A stretch of DNA of 64,000 nt from Bog-473 sp963764305 (GCA_963764305.1 CAVXSD010000005.1:434001-498000), one strand, 5' to 3'. Positions 7,538 through 18,686 are shown, counted from the stretch's first letter. Notes: generated from the letters alone by a model not told the origin. Program-made: numbers and translations.

Positions 7538-10500
7538 ATGAGCAGCGCGCCGAAACACTCGGCCCCCAGAGCCGCAAAGCACCCCCGAGGCGGTCGTCAT
7601 CGGCGCCGACAGCCGTTCCGCCCGTCCTTCCGCTTGAAGGTCATAGCCGCCGGTATTTTCTTGACGGTCGGTAGCCTCAGCACCGCGGCGTCGTCGGCCG
7701 CGCCGACCACCAGCTCGACGGCGTCGACGACAACCGCCTCATCGGACCCGTCGACAACCGCCTCATCGGACCCGACGACAACCGCCTCCACCTCGACGAC
7801 CACGACGTCGACGACGACCACGTCGACGACCACCCCCTCCGCCAAGTCGACGACAACCGCCTCTACGGACCCGACCACGACGAGCCTGCCCGCGGGAACG
7901 ACCACCACCACGGCGCCATCCGTCGATTCCGCTCCCACCGCGACAGCTCCAGTGGCCGCACCCGCCGCCGCTGACCCCACCATCATCGTGCATGCCGGCG
8001 GCGTCCGCAGCGGCAATACGACGACGATCAATCCTCTCCCCGATGGGGCGGTCTTTACCGCCACCGAAGTGGGCAACACCGCCATCCCCGCGACGTGCAC
8101 GACGAGCGGTGGTACAGGTAACTGCAGCATCTCCGTGCCGGCCGGCTTTCAGTGGGACGTGACCGAAACCACTCCGCCGCCCGGCTACTACCTGAACCCG
8201 AACCTCGACTCAGGGTCCAGCTCGGTAGCAACACCCACCCGTACACGTTCCGCACGGCAACGTTGACCGGCACCACGACCGTCGAGGTGCCCGGGCCCGC
8301 CGCTACGCCGAATGGCACTTTCACGTCGCAGCCATCCCTCCCGCGGCGGCCCAGACGTTCAGCCAAAAGCTGGCGACATCGCTCAACGACCCACCGGGCG
8401 TCGTGAGCTGCGGCTTGAACCTCGCCCTCGTGCTCGACCAGTCGGGCTCGATGGCAGGGACGAAGCAGACAGGCATTGAAGGCCGCTGCTAACGAGGCGA
8501 TCACGGACCTGACCGGGACCCCTTCCAACGTGGCGATCTACACCTTCACTGCCACCACGGGGGTGAGTATCGCAAAGACGTCCACCATTAACGCCACCAG
8601 CGCCGCGCCACTTCACACCTTCATCAACGCACTGCCAACCCCCGCGAACGGCACCAACTGGGACCAGGGGCTCGCCCAGGTCCCGAGCGGATTTGACGAG
8701 GTCATCTTCCTGACCGACGGGGCGCCCACCGGTTCGAGAATCCGCACCAACAACTTCGCGCAAAGCCTCTTCACTGATACCGAGCAGGGGATCTTCTCGG
8801 CCAACGGGATCAAGGCCAACGGGGAGAGGATCGTGGGCGTCGGCATCGGGTTGAACGGGGGGACGGAAAACCTGAGGGCCGTCACCGGGCCTACACAGGA
8901 TCAGGACTATTTTCTCAGTTCGAACTCGGACTTCGGGACCATCCTCCAGATGCTCGGCTACCGGCGCCTGCAACAGCCAGCTCACGATCACCAAGCAGAT
9001 CCAGAGTCCCAGCGGTGCGCTGATCACCCCGACCCCAGCTGACGCCGACGGGTGGACGTCGCGAACACTATTTCGAGCGGCACGATCGCCCCGTCGGCGA
9101 CTACCGCTGCGGTCAACGGCGCCAATGGCGTCGCACCGGCCGCGGTGACCATTGATGCCGGGACGACTCCGACGGTGACCGTGACCGAGAACACAAGCCG
9201 GATACACCTTCGTCAGCGCGCAATGCTCCGTCGGGGGTAACCAACGTTACGACCACCGTGAACGGCACCATGGCGACCTTCACAGGCGCAGCCGACCAGC
9301 CGATGGCGTGCACCTTCACCAACAGACGACCGCTGGCCACCCCGACCATCGCGACCTCCCCCTCGGCGGGGGGCCCGGTCGGCACGTCCATTCGGACACT
9401 GCCACGGTGAGCGGCGGGGTCACCCCGACGGGCACGTCACCTTCAACCTGTTCGCCCCGAGCAACACCGCCTGCACGAGACCCCGGTGTTCACCTCCACC
9501 AACGGTGCGCTGAACGGGGGGAGCGCCACCTCGGGCGCTTCCCGACCACCGCCGTCGGCACCTACCACTGGACGGCCACCTACAACGGTGACACCAACAA
9601 CGCCGCGGTCACCTCCCTCCGCGGCCGAGCCTGTTGTCATCACCCAGGCCACCCCGACGGATCGCGACCACGGCCTCGGGGGGCGGGACTGTGGGCGCCG
9701 TTCGATCTCGGACACGGCGACGGTGAGCGGCGGGTTCACCCCGACGGGCAACGTCACCTTCAGGCTGTTCGGGGCGGGGACGCGACCTGCTGCCGCGGGC
9801 TCGGTGTTCACCTCCCCGAACGTTCCGCTGAGTGGGGGGAGTGCCACCTCCACCTCTTTCATGACCACCGCTGCGGGCACCTACCAGTGGGTGGCCACCT
9901 TCAACGGAAACGCCAACAACACCGCCGTCAGCTCCGTGTGCGGGGCCGAGCCGGTGACCGTCGGCAAGGCCGCCCCGACGATCGCGACCACCCCCTCGGC
10001 GGGGGGCCCCGGTCGGCACGTCCATCTCGGACACGGCGACGGTGAGGCGGCGGGGTCACCCCGACGGGCAACGTCACCTTCAACTTGTTCCCCCCCGACG
10101 AGCACGAACTGCACCCGGGACCCCGGTGTTCACCTTCCCGAACGATCCGCTGATGGGGGCAGTGCCACCTCGGGCGCCTTCCCGACCACCGCCGTCGGCA
10201 CCTACCAGTGGACGGCCACCTACAACGGTGACACCAACAACGCTGCGGTCACCTCCGGCTGCACGGCCGAGCCCGTCGTCATCACCCAGGCCGCCCCGAC
10301 GATCGCGACCACCCCCTCGGCGGGCGGCCCGGTCGGCACGTCCATTTCGGACACGCCACGGTGAGCGGCGGAGTCACCCCGACGGGCACCGTCACCTTCC
10401 ACCTGTTCGCCCCGAGCGACACCACCTGCAGCGGGACCCCGGTGTTCACCTCCCCCAACGCTGCGCTGAATGGGGGAGCGCCACCTCGGGCGCCTTCCCG

Positions 10501-12964
10501 ACCACCGCCGTCGGCACCTACCACTGGACGGCCACCTACAACGGTGACACCAACAACACCGCCGTCACCTCCCTTCCGCGGCCGAGCCCGTTGTCATCAC
10601 CCAGGCCACCCCGACGATCGCGACCACGGCCTCGGGGGGCGGGACTGTCGGCACGTTGATCTCGGACACGGCGACGGTGAGCGGCGGGTTCACCCCGACG
10701 GGCAACGTCACCTTCAGGCTGTTCGGCCGGGGACGCGACCTGCGCCGCGGAGCTCGGTGTTCACCTCCCCGAACGTCCGCTGAGTGGGGGGAGTGCCACC
10801 TCCACCTCTTTCATGCCCACCGCTGCGGGCACCTACCAGTGGTCGGCCACCTACAACGGAAACACCAACAACACCGCCGTCAGCTCCGTGTGCGGGGCCG
10901 AGCCGGTGACCATCGCCCAGGCCGCCCCGACGATCGCGACCACCCCCTCGGCGGGGGGCCCGGTCGGCACGTCCATCTCGGACACGGCGACGGTGAGCGG
11001 CGGGGTCACCCCGACGGGCAACGTCACCTTCAACTTGTTCCCCCCGACGAGCACGAACTGCACCGGGACCCCGGTGTTCACCTCCCCGAACGATCCGCTG
11101 AATGGGGGCAGTGCCACCTCGGGCGCCTTCCCGACCACCGCCGTCGGCACCTACCAGTGGGTGGCCACCTACAACGGTGATGCGAACAACAACACCGTCA
11201 CCTCCGTGTGCGGGGACGAGCCTGTTGTCATCACCCAGGCCACCCCGACCATCGCGACCACGCCCTCGGCGGGCGGGCCGGTCGGCACGTCCATCTCGGA
11301 CACGGCCACGGTGAGCGGCGGGTTCAACCCGACGGGCACGGTCACCTTCCACCTGTTCGCCCCGACGAGCCCGACCTGCACCGGGGACCCGGTGTTCACC
11401 TCCCCGAACGATCCGCTGAGTGGGGGCAGCGCCACCTCGGGCGCCTTCCCGACCACCGCCGTCGGCACCTACCACTGGACGGCCACCTACAACGGTGACA
11501 CCAACAACGCTGCGATCACCTCCGGCTGCACGGCCGAGCCCGTCGTCATCACCCAGGCTGCCCCGACGATCGCGACCACCCCCTCGGCGGGGGGCCCGGT
11601 CGGCACGTCCATTTCGGACACTGCCACGGTGAGTGGCGGTTTCACCCCGACGGGCACGGTCACCTTCAACTTGTTCGCCCCGACGAGCCCGACCTGCAGC
11701 GGGACCCGGTGTTCACCTCGCCCAACGATGCGCTGAATGGGGGAGCGCCACCTCGGGCGCTTTCCCGACCACCGCCGTCGGCACCTACCACTGGACGGCC
11801 ACCTACAACGGTGACACCAACAACGTGACGGCGACCTCCCTTTGCGCGGACGAGCCTGTTGTCATGACCCAGGCCACCCCGACCATCGCGACCACGCCCT
11901 CGCCGGGCGGGGAGGACGGCACGTCCATCTCGGACACGGCGACGCTGAGCGGCGGTTTCAACCCGACGGGCACCGTCACCTTCGACCTGTTCGCTCCAGC
12001 GGACACGACGTGTGACGGAGACCCGCTCTCGACCTCCACCAATACGTTGAGCGCGGGCACCGCCACCTCGGACACGTTCCCGACCACCCTGGTGGGCACC
12101 TACCACTGGACGGCCACCTACAACGGTGACACCAACAACACGACGGCCGCCTCCGTTTGCGCGGACGAGCCTGTTGTCATCGGTCAGGCGACCACCTCGG
12201 TGGCGACCCAGGTCAACATGGCGGGGACCACCACCGCTGTCACCGGCCCGATCCCGCTTGGGAGCTCGGTCTATGACACCGCCAGCATCACCCATGCCCA
12301 CGCGATCACACCCACCGGCACAGTCACCTACCTTTTCTACAGCAATCGTGACTGCACTGGGGATGGGACCGGGGCGGGCACGGTCACCCTGGACGAGAAC
12401 GGCACCGTGCCCGCCTCCGACACCCAGGGCGCGCTGGCGGCGGGCTCCTACAGCTTCCAGGCGGCCTACTCCGGTGATGTCGACTTCCTCGGTTCGACCG
12501 GTCCGTGCGAGCCGTTCACCGTTGACAAGGCCAGTTCGAACACGGCTACCACCGTGTTCAATGCGGCCACCAATGCCGCCTGGGCAGGGACCGAGGTCAC
12601 CGGGGCCAAGGCCTACGACACGGCCACAGTCAGCCACTCGGACAGCGTCACCGCCACCGGCACAGTCACCTACACCTTCTATAGCAGCGGCAACTGCTCG
12701 GGCACGAGCACAAACGCCGGTACCGTCACCCTGACCTCGAATGGGACTGTGCCCAACTCTGACACCCAGGGACCCCTGCAGGCCGGCTCCCACAGCTTCC
12801 AGGCCGTGTATTCGGGAGACACCAATTACTCGCCCTCGACGAGCTCCTGCGAACCGTTCTCTGTCGATCCGGCGCCCTCAGCCGGACCGGCTCCGATCCC
12901 CCCGGTCATCGTGCCGGCCGGGCCGGCTCCGATCACCCCGGTCTTCGTGCCGGTGACGGGTTAG
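7538..12964 (+). pseudogene. Secreted Thr-rich VWA-domain protein with Ig-like repeats, multiple frameshifts
   Basis: The ATG at 7538 is followed by a basic stretch and a signal-peptide-like helix (VIAAGIFLTVGSLSTAA) ending in an ASSAAP cleavage region. A Thr/Ser/Asp-rich low-complexity stretch follows (about 7690-7900), then a small beta domain (GWDVTE-like, 8000-8330). Next comes a von Willebrand factor A domain with the MIDAS motif DQSGSMAGT (about 8437) and FLTDGAP, then nine copies of a 106-residue Ig-like repeat and two more diverged ones (TVTYTFYSSGNCSGT type). The C-terminus is Pro-rich (PPVIVPAGPAPITPVFVP) and has no LPXTG signal or membrane anchor. The frame is broken many times between 8200 and 11750, for example by an extra G near 8474. 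The final 440 codons are intact. The protein is probably an adhesin or cell-surface fibre. The stop TAG overlaps the GTG of the L,D-transpeptidase gene. Confidence 0.75.
9340..12195 (+). repeat. Nine 318-bp direct repeats coding for Ig-like units
   Basis: The marker GTCGGCACGTC (or a variant) starts at 9379, 9691, 10012, 10332, 10647, 10963, 11281, 11599 and 11915. The spacings are 312, 321, 320, 315, 316, 318, 318 and 316 bp. The intact period is 318 bp (106 codons), and deviations mark indels. Each unit reads TIATTPSAGGPVGTSISDT, then VSGG, PTGTVTF, an FPTTAVGTYHWTATYNGD strand and an EPVVITQA end. Confidence 0.9.
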
Positions 12965-13780
12965 TGGGAGCTCGGCGCAGAATCATCCTCGGGAGCGGAG
13001 TTCTCGCAGTTGTCCTGGCTCTGGTCGGGGTCTTGGTGGTAACCAACAATGGTTCCGATCGGCCATCCGCCCAGCCAACCCGAGGGTCTCCTACCACGGC
13101 TGCCAGATCGGATGGAGCTGAGTCGAGCGTCAACTCCCAGCCTGCGACGTCGCCGAGCAGTGCCGTCACAGCCGTTCCAGCCGAGTCTCTGGTGGCCACC
13201 ATTCGACCCGAAGGCGCCCCGGGCAGCCAGACGGCCGGCGGCCCGCCGACCCTGAAGGTCCCCGGTGGGTGGCTGGGGGCCGCGTCGGTGCTGCCGGTGA
13301 TCGGCCAACGGCCCGGCTGGGTCGAAGTCCGGCTGGCTCAACGGCCCAACGGGTCGATTGCCTGGGTACCAGCCTCGGATGTCAGCCTGGCCACTGACTC
13401 GTACCACATCGTTATCAACCTGGGAACCATGCACCTTCAGTTGTTCAACCACGGCCAGGAGGTGGCCAACTTCCCCGCGGGAGTCGGGATCCCCCGCCGA
13501 TCCCACACCGACCGGAGCCTTTTTCGTGGCCTTGTTCGCTCAGGCACCATCACCCGGCTACGGCGCCTTCGTGATGGTCACATCCGCCCACAGCAACACC
13601 ATCAGCGACTGGGAGGAGTCCGGCGACGCCATAGCCGCCATTCACGGATCCTTGGGATCCGACGCAGCTATCGGCACCACGGGGGCGCAAGTGTCCCACG
13701 GTTGCGTTCGCCTTCACGACGCAGATCTTGTTCAACTTCGCGAAGTGCCAGCCGGCACCCCCATCGACATCATGGCTTGA
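12964..13780 (+). pseudogene. L,D-transpeptidase (YkuD), membrane-anchored, single frameshift near 13493
   Basis: This begins at GTG 12964 inside the stop of the surface-protein gene. An N-terminal anchor (IILGSGVLAVVLALVGVLVV, about residues 6-25) is followed by a Ser/Thr/Pro-rich linker, an SH3-like strand region and a YkuD domain starting YHIVINLGTMHLQLF. The catalytic motif SHGCVRLHDADL lies near 13693. One extra C in the CCCCC at about 13491-13495 shifts the frame; removing it gives a continuous 271-residue protein. These enzymes make 3-3 cross-links in peptidoglycan or attach proteins to it. The adjacency to a surface protein without a sorting signal is notable. Confidence 0.82.
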
Positions 13781-13937
13781 CGGTTGAGGCGTGCCGCACT
13801 GATCGCGGCGCTCGGTTGCTGAGTTCCCGAGACGAAGACAACACTCCGTTTTGCGGAGAAGAAAGCCGATCGACTCAGCGGGTTATCGACCCGCACATAG
13901 TCCAAGAGTCTCGCTACAGTTTTCAAACTTAAACACT

Positions 13938-13970
13938 CCCCCCCCCCCCCTCCCCCCCCCCCCCCCCCCC
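13938..13970. repeat. Poly-C tract (13 C, T, 19 C)
   Basis: Thirty-two cytosines interrupted by one T, located between the transpeptidase gene and the FGGY kinase terminator. A run of this length is rare in bacterial chromosomes and prone to length change and to assembly error. Confidence 0.9.
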
Positions 13971-13992
13971 GGTCTCTCGGGAGGTAGCGATT

Positions 13993-14029
13993 CTCCTTCT
14001 GGGCGGGTATGAATCCCGCTCAGAAGGAG
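13993..14029 (-). terminator. 15-bp-stem terminator of the glycerol operon
   Basis: CTCCTTCTG-G-GCGGG and CCCGC-T-CAGAAGGAG pair over 15 bp with one G-U pair and a 7-nt loop. The hairpin spans the stop codon of the FGGY kinase. No U-tract follows, as is common for actinobacterial terminators. Confidence 0.7.
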
Positions 14030-15522
14030 ATGCCCGAAAGCTCCGGAATCGTGCCCTCGGCCTTGAGGCGGGCGGCCAGCCAGCGGTCGCGGGAGGCCAT
14101 CCGTTCCGCCTCGCCAACCCGGGGCTCGACGGTTCTCCGGGGTGAGAAGGTGCCGGCCAGCTCCTCCGTCGAGGAGTAGGCGCCCACAGCGAGACCGGCC
14201 AGAAGGCCGGCTCCCAGTGTGGTGGCTTCCAAGACGGGCGAGATCTGCACCGAGCGCCCGATCGCGTCGGCCAGGGCCTGCACGAACACGTCGTTGTCCG
14301 CCATGCCGCCGTCGACGCGGAGTGAGGCGATGGGGAACCCGCTGTCTTGCTCGCTGGCCTCGACCAGGTCGGCGCCGCGGTGCGCCACGCCTTCGAGCAC
14401 CGCCCGCACGATCTCGGGACGTCCCGAGCCTCTGGTCAGCCCGACGAGTGTGCCGCGGGCTCCGAAATCCCAGACCGGCGTCCCCAATCCGAGCAGTGCG
14501 GGCACGAACCAGACGTCGCCCGTTGTTGCGGACTGGGCCGCCACCACGGCGGACTCCTGAGCCGTTGCGATGATCCCGAGATCGTCTCGGAGCCATTCGA
14601 CCGCGGTGCCGGCCGACAGCATCACCGCCTCGGTACCCCAGGTGTCCTCCCTACCGACGCGGAACGCCACGATGGGAAAAGTGCCGGCGGTGCCGCGGCC
14701 CATGAGGCCGGACGCGTCATCCGGTCCGGTGCACTGATCGAGCATCCCCCCGGTGCCGAAGGTCGCCTTGGCCAGGCCCGGCAGGGTGCAGCCCTGTCCG
14801 ACGAGAGAGGCCTGCTGGTCTCCTGCGATGCCACAGATCGGGGGCGCGCCGGGGAGCGCGGTGGCAGCGCCGACGGGTCCCGACGAATCGACGACGGCAG
14901 GCAGCAGGGGCAAGGGGATCCGCAGCTTCTGGAGCAGCACCTCGTCCCAGACAATGGCGCGGTCGACGAGGGCCGTGACGGCGGCGTTGGTGGCGTCGGT
15001 CACATGGAGCGCGTCCGCGCCCGCCGCGGCCCCTCCCGAGAGGGTCCAGGCCACCCAGCTGTCGACGGTCCCGCAGCACAGCTCCCCCTTCTCGGCCCGC
15101 GAGCGTTCGGGGTCCACCTCGTCCAGAATGGCCATGACCTTGGTCGCCGAGGCATTGGGTGCCAGTCGGATCCCTTCGGACTGCAGCACGAGGCACGTGC
15201 CGACGGTGCGCAGGTCCTGCCATCCGATGCCCGGTGCCATCGGCTTCCCGGTGGCACGTTCCCAGACGATGGTCGAGGCCCGCTGGTTGGCGATGCCGAC
15301 CCCGGCCACCGGGCCACCCTCCGCCAGGGCCGCCCGGGCCACCGCCAGGACGGCGTCGGCCATGCGTGCCGCGTCGAACTCGACCACGCCGGGGGCGGGC
15401 GAGTCGGGCAGGAGGGGGACCCGGTGCTCGTGCTCGACCGTGGCGTCAGGCCGCACGATTGCGGCGCGCACGCCCGAGGTGCCCACGTCGACGACCAGGA
15501 TGCTCACCCCGCGTCCGCTCAT
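14020..15522 (-). CDS. FGGY-family carbohydrate kinase, glycerol kinase-like
   Basis: A 500-residue two-domain kinase of the FGGY group, which phosphorylates polyols or sugars with ATP. The N-terminal phosphate loop VVDVGTSGVRAAIV, the substrate-side IANQRASTIVWERATG and GWQDLRT, the glycerol-kinase-like FGTGGMLDQ and the C-terminal ATP motif RVDGGMADNDVFVQALAD are all present. The ATG at 15522 overlaps the TGA of the FAD enzyme upstream (ATGA). The operon with glpD makes glycerol or a glycerol-ether breakdown product the likely substrate. The sequence also resembles uncharacterised FGGY kinases, so glpK is not assigned. Confidence 0.82.
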   Translation of the reverse strand: MSGRGVSILVVDVGTSGVRAAIVRPDATVEHEHRVPLLPDSPAPGVVEFDAARMADAVLAVARAALAEGGPVAGVGIANQRASTIVWERATGKPMAPGIGWQDLRTVGTCLVLQSEGIRLAPNASATKVMAILDEVDPERSRAEKGELCCGTVDSWVAWTLSGGAAAGADALHVTDATNAAVTALVDRAIVWDEVLLQKLRIPLPLLPAVVDSSGPVGAATALPGAPPICGIAGDQQASLVGQGCTLPGLAKATFGTGGMLDQCTGPDDASGLMGRGTAGTFPIVAFRVGREDTWGTEAVMLSAGTAVEWLRDDLGIIATAQESAVVAAQSATTGDVWFVPALLGLGTPVWDFGARGTLVGLTRGSGRPEIVRAVLEGVAHRGADLVEASEQDSGFPIASLRVDGGMADNDVFVQALADAIGRSVQISPVLEATTLGAGLLAGLAVGAYSSTEELAGTFSPRRTVEPRVGEAERMASRDRWLAARLKAEGTIPELSGISF

Positions 15523-17031
15523 GACCAGGGAGCGGGTCCAAAGGGTGAGGCGAGGCCGAACTTGCCCGGGTTGAGAATGCCCCTGGGGTCGAAGGTCGCC
15601 TTGAGCCCCTCGAGCACGTCGAATCCCGAGCCCAGCGCCCGAGGCAGGAAGCGGGAGCGGTTGAGCCCGATGCCATGGTGGTGACTGATCGCCGCACCGT
15701 GGGCGATGGCGGAGTCGGTGATCGTGTCCCACGCCTGGCGGTAGTAGCGCTCACGCCATTCGGCATCGCCGTCGGGACCGCGTCCGCCGAACGTGAAGTA
15801 GAGGCAGGCGCCGTCGGGGTAGGCATGGGACTGGTGGGCCGATGCAGCCAAGGTGCCGTCGATCTCCTGGAGCGCGCCGACGACATCGATCGAAGAGGCC
15901 GGGCAGTGCCGACCACGGACCCGACACCTCGGCGGTGTCCACGACGATGCCGGCGCGCCACAGGGGCGCCAACGCGGAGACGTCGTTGCGATGGCCCAGC
16001 CACCGCTCGACGAGGTCGTGGGGGAGCGGATGCGCGCCGGACGCGGCCGAGCATTCCGCGTCGACGACCTCGAGGGTGCCGGTGAGGATGTCGGGGTCCG
16101 CCTCGTCGAGGACGATGAGGACGTTGGTGTCGCCCAGCTCGAAGTTGCGGTCCGACTCCGTCTGGTCGTAGAGACGGAGGACGGCCGGTGTCGCGCCGCG
16201 GCGCAGGATCATCCGGCATGCCTCGAGCCCGGCGGCGAAGCTGGTGAACCCGAAGGCGCGGCGCTCCTGGGCCGACGGCAGGGTATGGATGCGGAGGCGG
16301 GCCTCGGTGATGACGCCGAGCGTGCCTTCGCTGCCGACGAAGAGTTGGGTCAGGTTCGGCCCCGTGGCGGCACGAGGTCCCTTGCCCTCGGTGTGCACGA
16401 TGCGGCCGTCGGCCAGGACCACCTCGAGACCGATGACCATGTCCTCGATCTTCCCGTAACGGGTCGAGTACTGCCCCGCGCCGCGGCAGGCCAACCAACC
16501 GCCGACGGTCGAGAGGTCCATGGACTGAGGCCAGTGGCCCAGGGTGTAACCCTCGCCGACGTCGCCCAGGGCGGCCTCGAGATCCGGGCCGAATGTCCCG
16601 GCGCGCACGTCGGCGGTGAGGGACACCTCATCCACGTCCCGCAGACCGGCCAGCCCCGTCATGTCGAGGGCAACGCCGCCGTGCACCGGTATGGAGCCCC
16701 CGCACACGCCGCTGCGACCGGCGGCGGCGGTCACCGGCACGAGCGCCTCATGACAGATTGCGAGCACCGCGGAGACCTCTTCGGTCGAGGTGGGGCGGAC
16801 CACCGCCGCCGGACGCTGGGGGACGGCGCCCTCGGCAGCCCAGCCGATGGCGAGTGGCCACCAGTCGCGTCCGGCCTCGGCCCGGGCGTCGTCGTCGACC
16901 AGGATCGCGGCACCGCTGGCGGCGATGCGCTCGAGCACCGCCGAAGGGATCTCGACCGTGCCGGTGACGAGGCGATCGGCCACCTGTGCCCCGGCGGCAT
17001 CGATGGGCGTGACCGGAGTGGGCTCCGTCAC
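15519..17031 (-). pseudogene. FAD-binding oxidase resembling alkyl-dihydroxyacetonephosphate synthase, frameshift near 15890
   Basis: GTG 17031 overlaps the glpD stop (GTGA). The N-terminal part holds the PCMH-type FAD-binding domain (RPTSTEEVSAVLAICHEALVPV, then TVGGWLACRGAGQYSTRYGK and LFVGSEGTLGVITEARLRIH). The last 110 codons lie in the next frame and contain HAYPDGACLYFTFGG, the His triplet SHHHGIGLNRS that is characteristic of alkyl-DHAP synthases, and DPRGILNPGKFG. The frame change lies near 15885-15900 and one extra base explains it; the repaired protein has about 503 residues. Alkyl-DHAP synthase forms the ether bond of ether lipids, while D-lactate and glycolate oxidases are related alternatives without this His triplet. 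Lying between glpD and a polyol kinase, a role in glycerol-ether metabolism fits. Confidence 0.8.
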
Positions 17032-18686
17032 GGGAGGTCGAGCCCGGCGGTGAGGAGCTCCTTCTGGCATGCCTCGGTGAACCGGGTCGCTTGTTCGGCG
17101 GCCTCACGCTCGTCCCAACCCATGTCGGGGGCGATGAGGGTCGCCACGGAGGTCGCGGCATGCATGGTGGCCTCGGCCCGTTGGATCATGGCCCGCGTGC
17201 GGCGCGACAGCACGTCGTCGAGCGTGCCGGCCATCTCCTCCCGGGCGGCGTAGACGACCTCGGCGCCGGTGTAGGGCAACCCCGTCACCACGGGCTCGAG
17301 CAGCTCCGGACGCCCGTCCGCCAGGGCCAGAACGTCAGCGGACGCAGTTCCGTAGCGACGGAGGAGGCGAGCGTGGGGCTGGGCCAGCGTCACCGGGTCG
17401 CGGGTCTTGGTCGTGGCACCCATGAGCGGGAGCGACTTCGTGACGCTACGCCGGCGACGGGGTGACTCACCGAGGCGGGTGACCACGACGTCGACCGTGT
17501 CCTGGGCCATTTTGCGGTAGGTCGTCAGCTTGCCGCCGGTGACCGTCACGACGCCGTGGTCGGACGTGCTGACGGTGTGGCGGCGGGAGAGGTCTGCCGT
17601 GCGTTCCGACACGTGTCCCCCCTTGGCCGGGGCCAGGAGCGGGCGCAGGCCGGCCCAGACGCCGGTGACGTCGGCCCGGGTGAGCTGCGAGGTGGTGAGG
17701 GCGTTGACTGCGTCGAGTAGGTAGTCGACGTCCTCGGGTGTGCAGGCCGGGTCGTCGAGGGGGCCCGTGTAGTCGGTGTCGGTGGTGCCGATATAGACGA
17801 GATCCGTCTCTGGCCACGAGACCACGAAGATGGAGCGCCTGTCCTTGGGGACGGGAATCACCGCGGCGATGTCGCACGGCAGCCGGTCCGCCGGCACGGT
17901 CACGTGCACGCCCTTGGCGGGCCGTATGGCGTGGGGATCCGTGCCTTCGTCGAGGGCCCGTACGGCGTCGGCCCACACGCCCGAGGCGTTCACCACGATC
18001 CGGGCCCGGATCGGGAATTCCGAGGCCACGTCGTCGGGTGTGGCACGCACGACGGCGCCGTTGGCGACACCGTCCACCCCGGTCGTGAGGCGGACGACCG
18101 GGGTGTAGTTGGCTACCGCCGCCCCGAATTCGAACGCCGACGTGCGGGCGAGCGTGAGGGTCAGCCGGGCGTCGTCGGCTCTGGCGTCGAAGTAGAGGAA
18201 CCCCGCGACCAGGTTGTCGGTGCTGAGGGTCGGCAGGTGGGCGAGCGCCTCTTCCTTGGTGACTTCGCGGTGCCGGTGACCGATGCGCCAGCCGCCCGTG
18301 AGGTCGTACATCCACAGGGCCGAGGAGTACGAGCGTGCCACGGCCTTGGAGACGACGCCGTCGCGGCCGAAGAGAGGGATGAGAAACGGGAGCGGGCTGA
18401 CCAGGTGCGGTGCGTTGTCGAGCAAGCGCTGCCGTTCGGCCAGATTCTCGTAGACGAGGCGGAACTCACGTTGTTGGAGGTAGCGGATGCCGCCATGGAT
18501 CATCTTCGACGACTTCGACGAGGTCCCCGAGGCGAAGTCGCCCTTTTCGACCAGCGCGGTGCGCAGGCCGCGGCTGGCCGCGTCGAGCGCCACGCCCGCT
18601 CCGGTGACTCCACCCCCGACCACCAGCACGTCGAACTCCTCGTCGGCCAGGCGACGCAACGCGTCGGCGCGGCGAAAGGGGTGCAC
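17028..18686 (-). CDS. glpD: Glycerol-3-phosphate dehydrogenase, FAD-dependent
   Basis: A 552-residue protein that oxidises sn-glycerol 3-phosphate to DHAP at the membrane. The N-terminal FAD motif VLVVGGGVTGAGVALDAASRG, the family signature SSKMIHGGIRYLQQREFRLV, the substrate-side Arg in GLRPLL and the VTVTGGKLTTYRKMAQD motif are all seen, and a C-terminal helical domain completes the GlpD fold. It starts at GTG 18686 and is the first gene of the three-gene minus-strand operon. A block of 16-bp tandem repeats lies just upstream, where the promoter should be. Confidence 0.93.
   Translation of the reverse strand: MHPFRRADALRRLADEEFDVLVVGGGVTGAGVALDAASRGLRTALVEKGDFASGTSSKSSKMIHGGIRYLQQREFRLVYENLAERQRLLDNAPHLVSPLPFLIPLFGRDGVVSKAVARSYSSALWMYDLTGGWRIGHRHREVTKEEALAHLPTLSTDNLVAGFLYFDARADDARLTLTLARTSAFEFGAAVANYTPVVRLTTGVDGVANGAVVRATPDDVASEFPIRARIVVNASGVWADAVRALDEGTDPHAIRPAKGVHVTVPADRLPCDIAAVIPVPKDRRSIFVVSWPETDLVYIGTTDTDYTGPLDDPACTPEDVDYLLDAVNALTTSQLTRADVTGVWAGLRPLLAPAKGGHVSERTADLSRRHTVSTSDHGVVTVTGGKLTTYRKMAQDTVDVVVTRLGESPRRRRSVTKSLPLMGATTKTRDPVTLAQPHARLLRRYGTASADVLALADGRPELLEPVVTGLPYTGAEVVYAAREEMAGTLDDVLSRRTRAMIQRAEATMHAATSVATLIAPDMGWDEREAAEQATRFTEACQKELLTAGLDLP

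Noticed and set aside
9340..12195. CRISPR array
   Set aside because: The 318-bp repeats are adjacent copies of a coding unit without spacers, and no cas gene is present.
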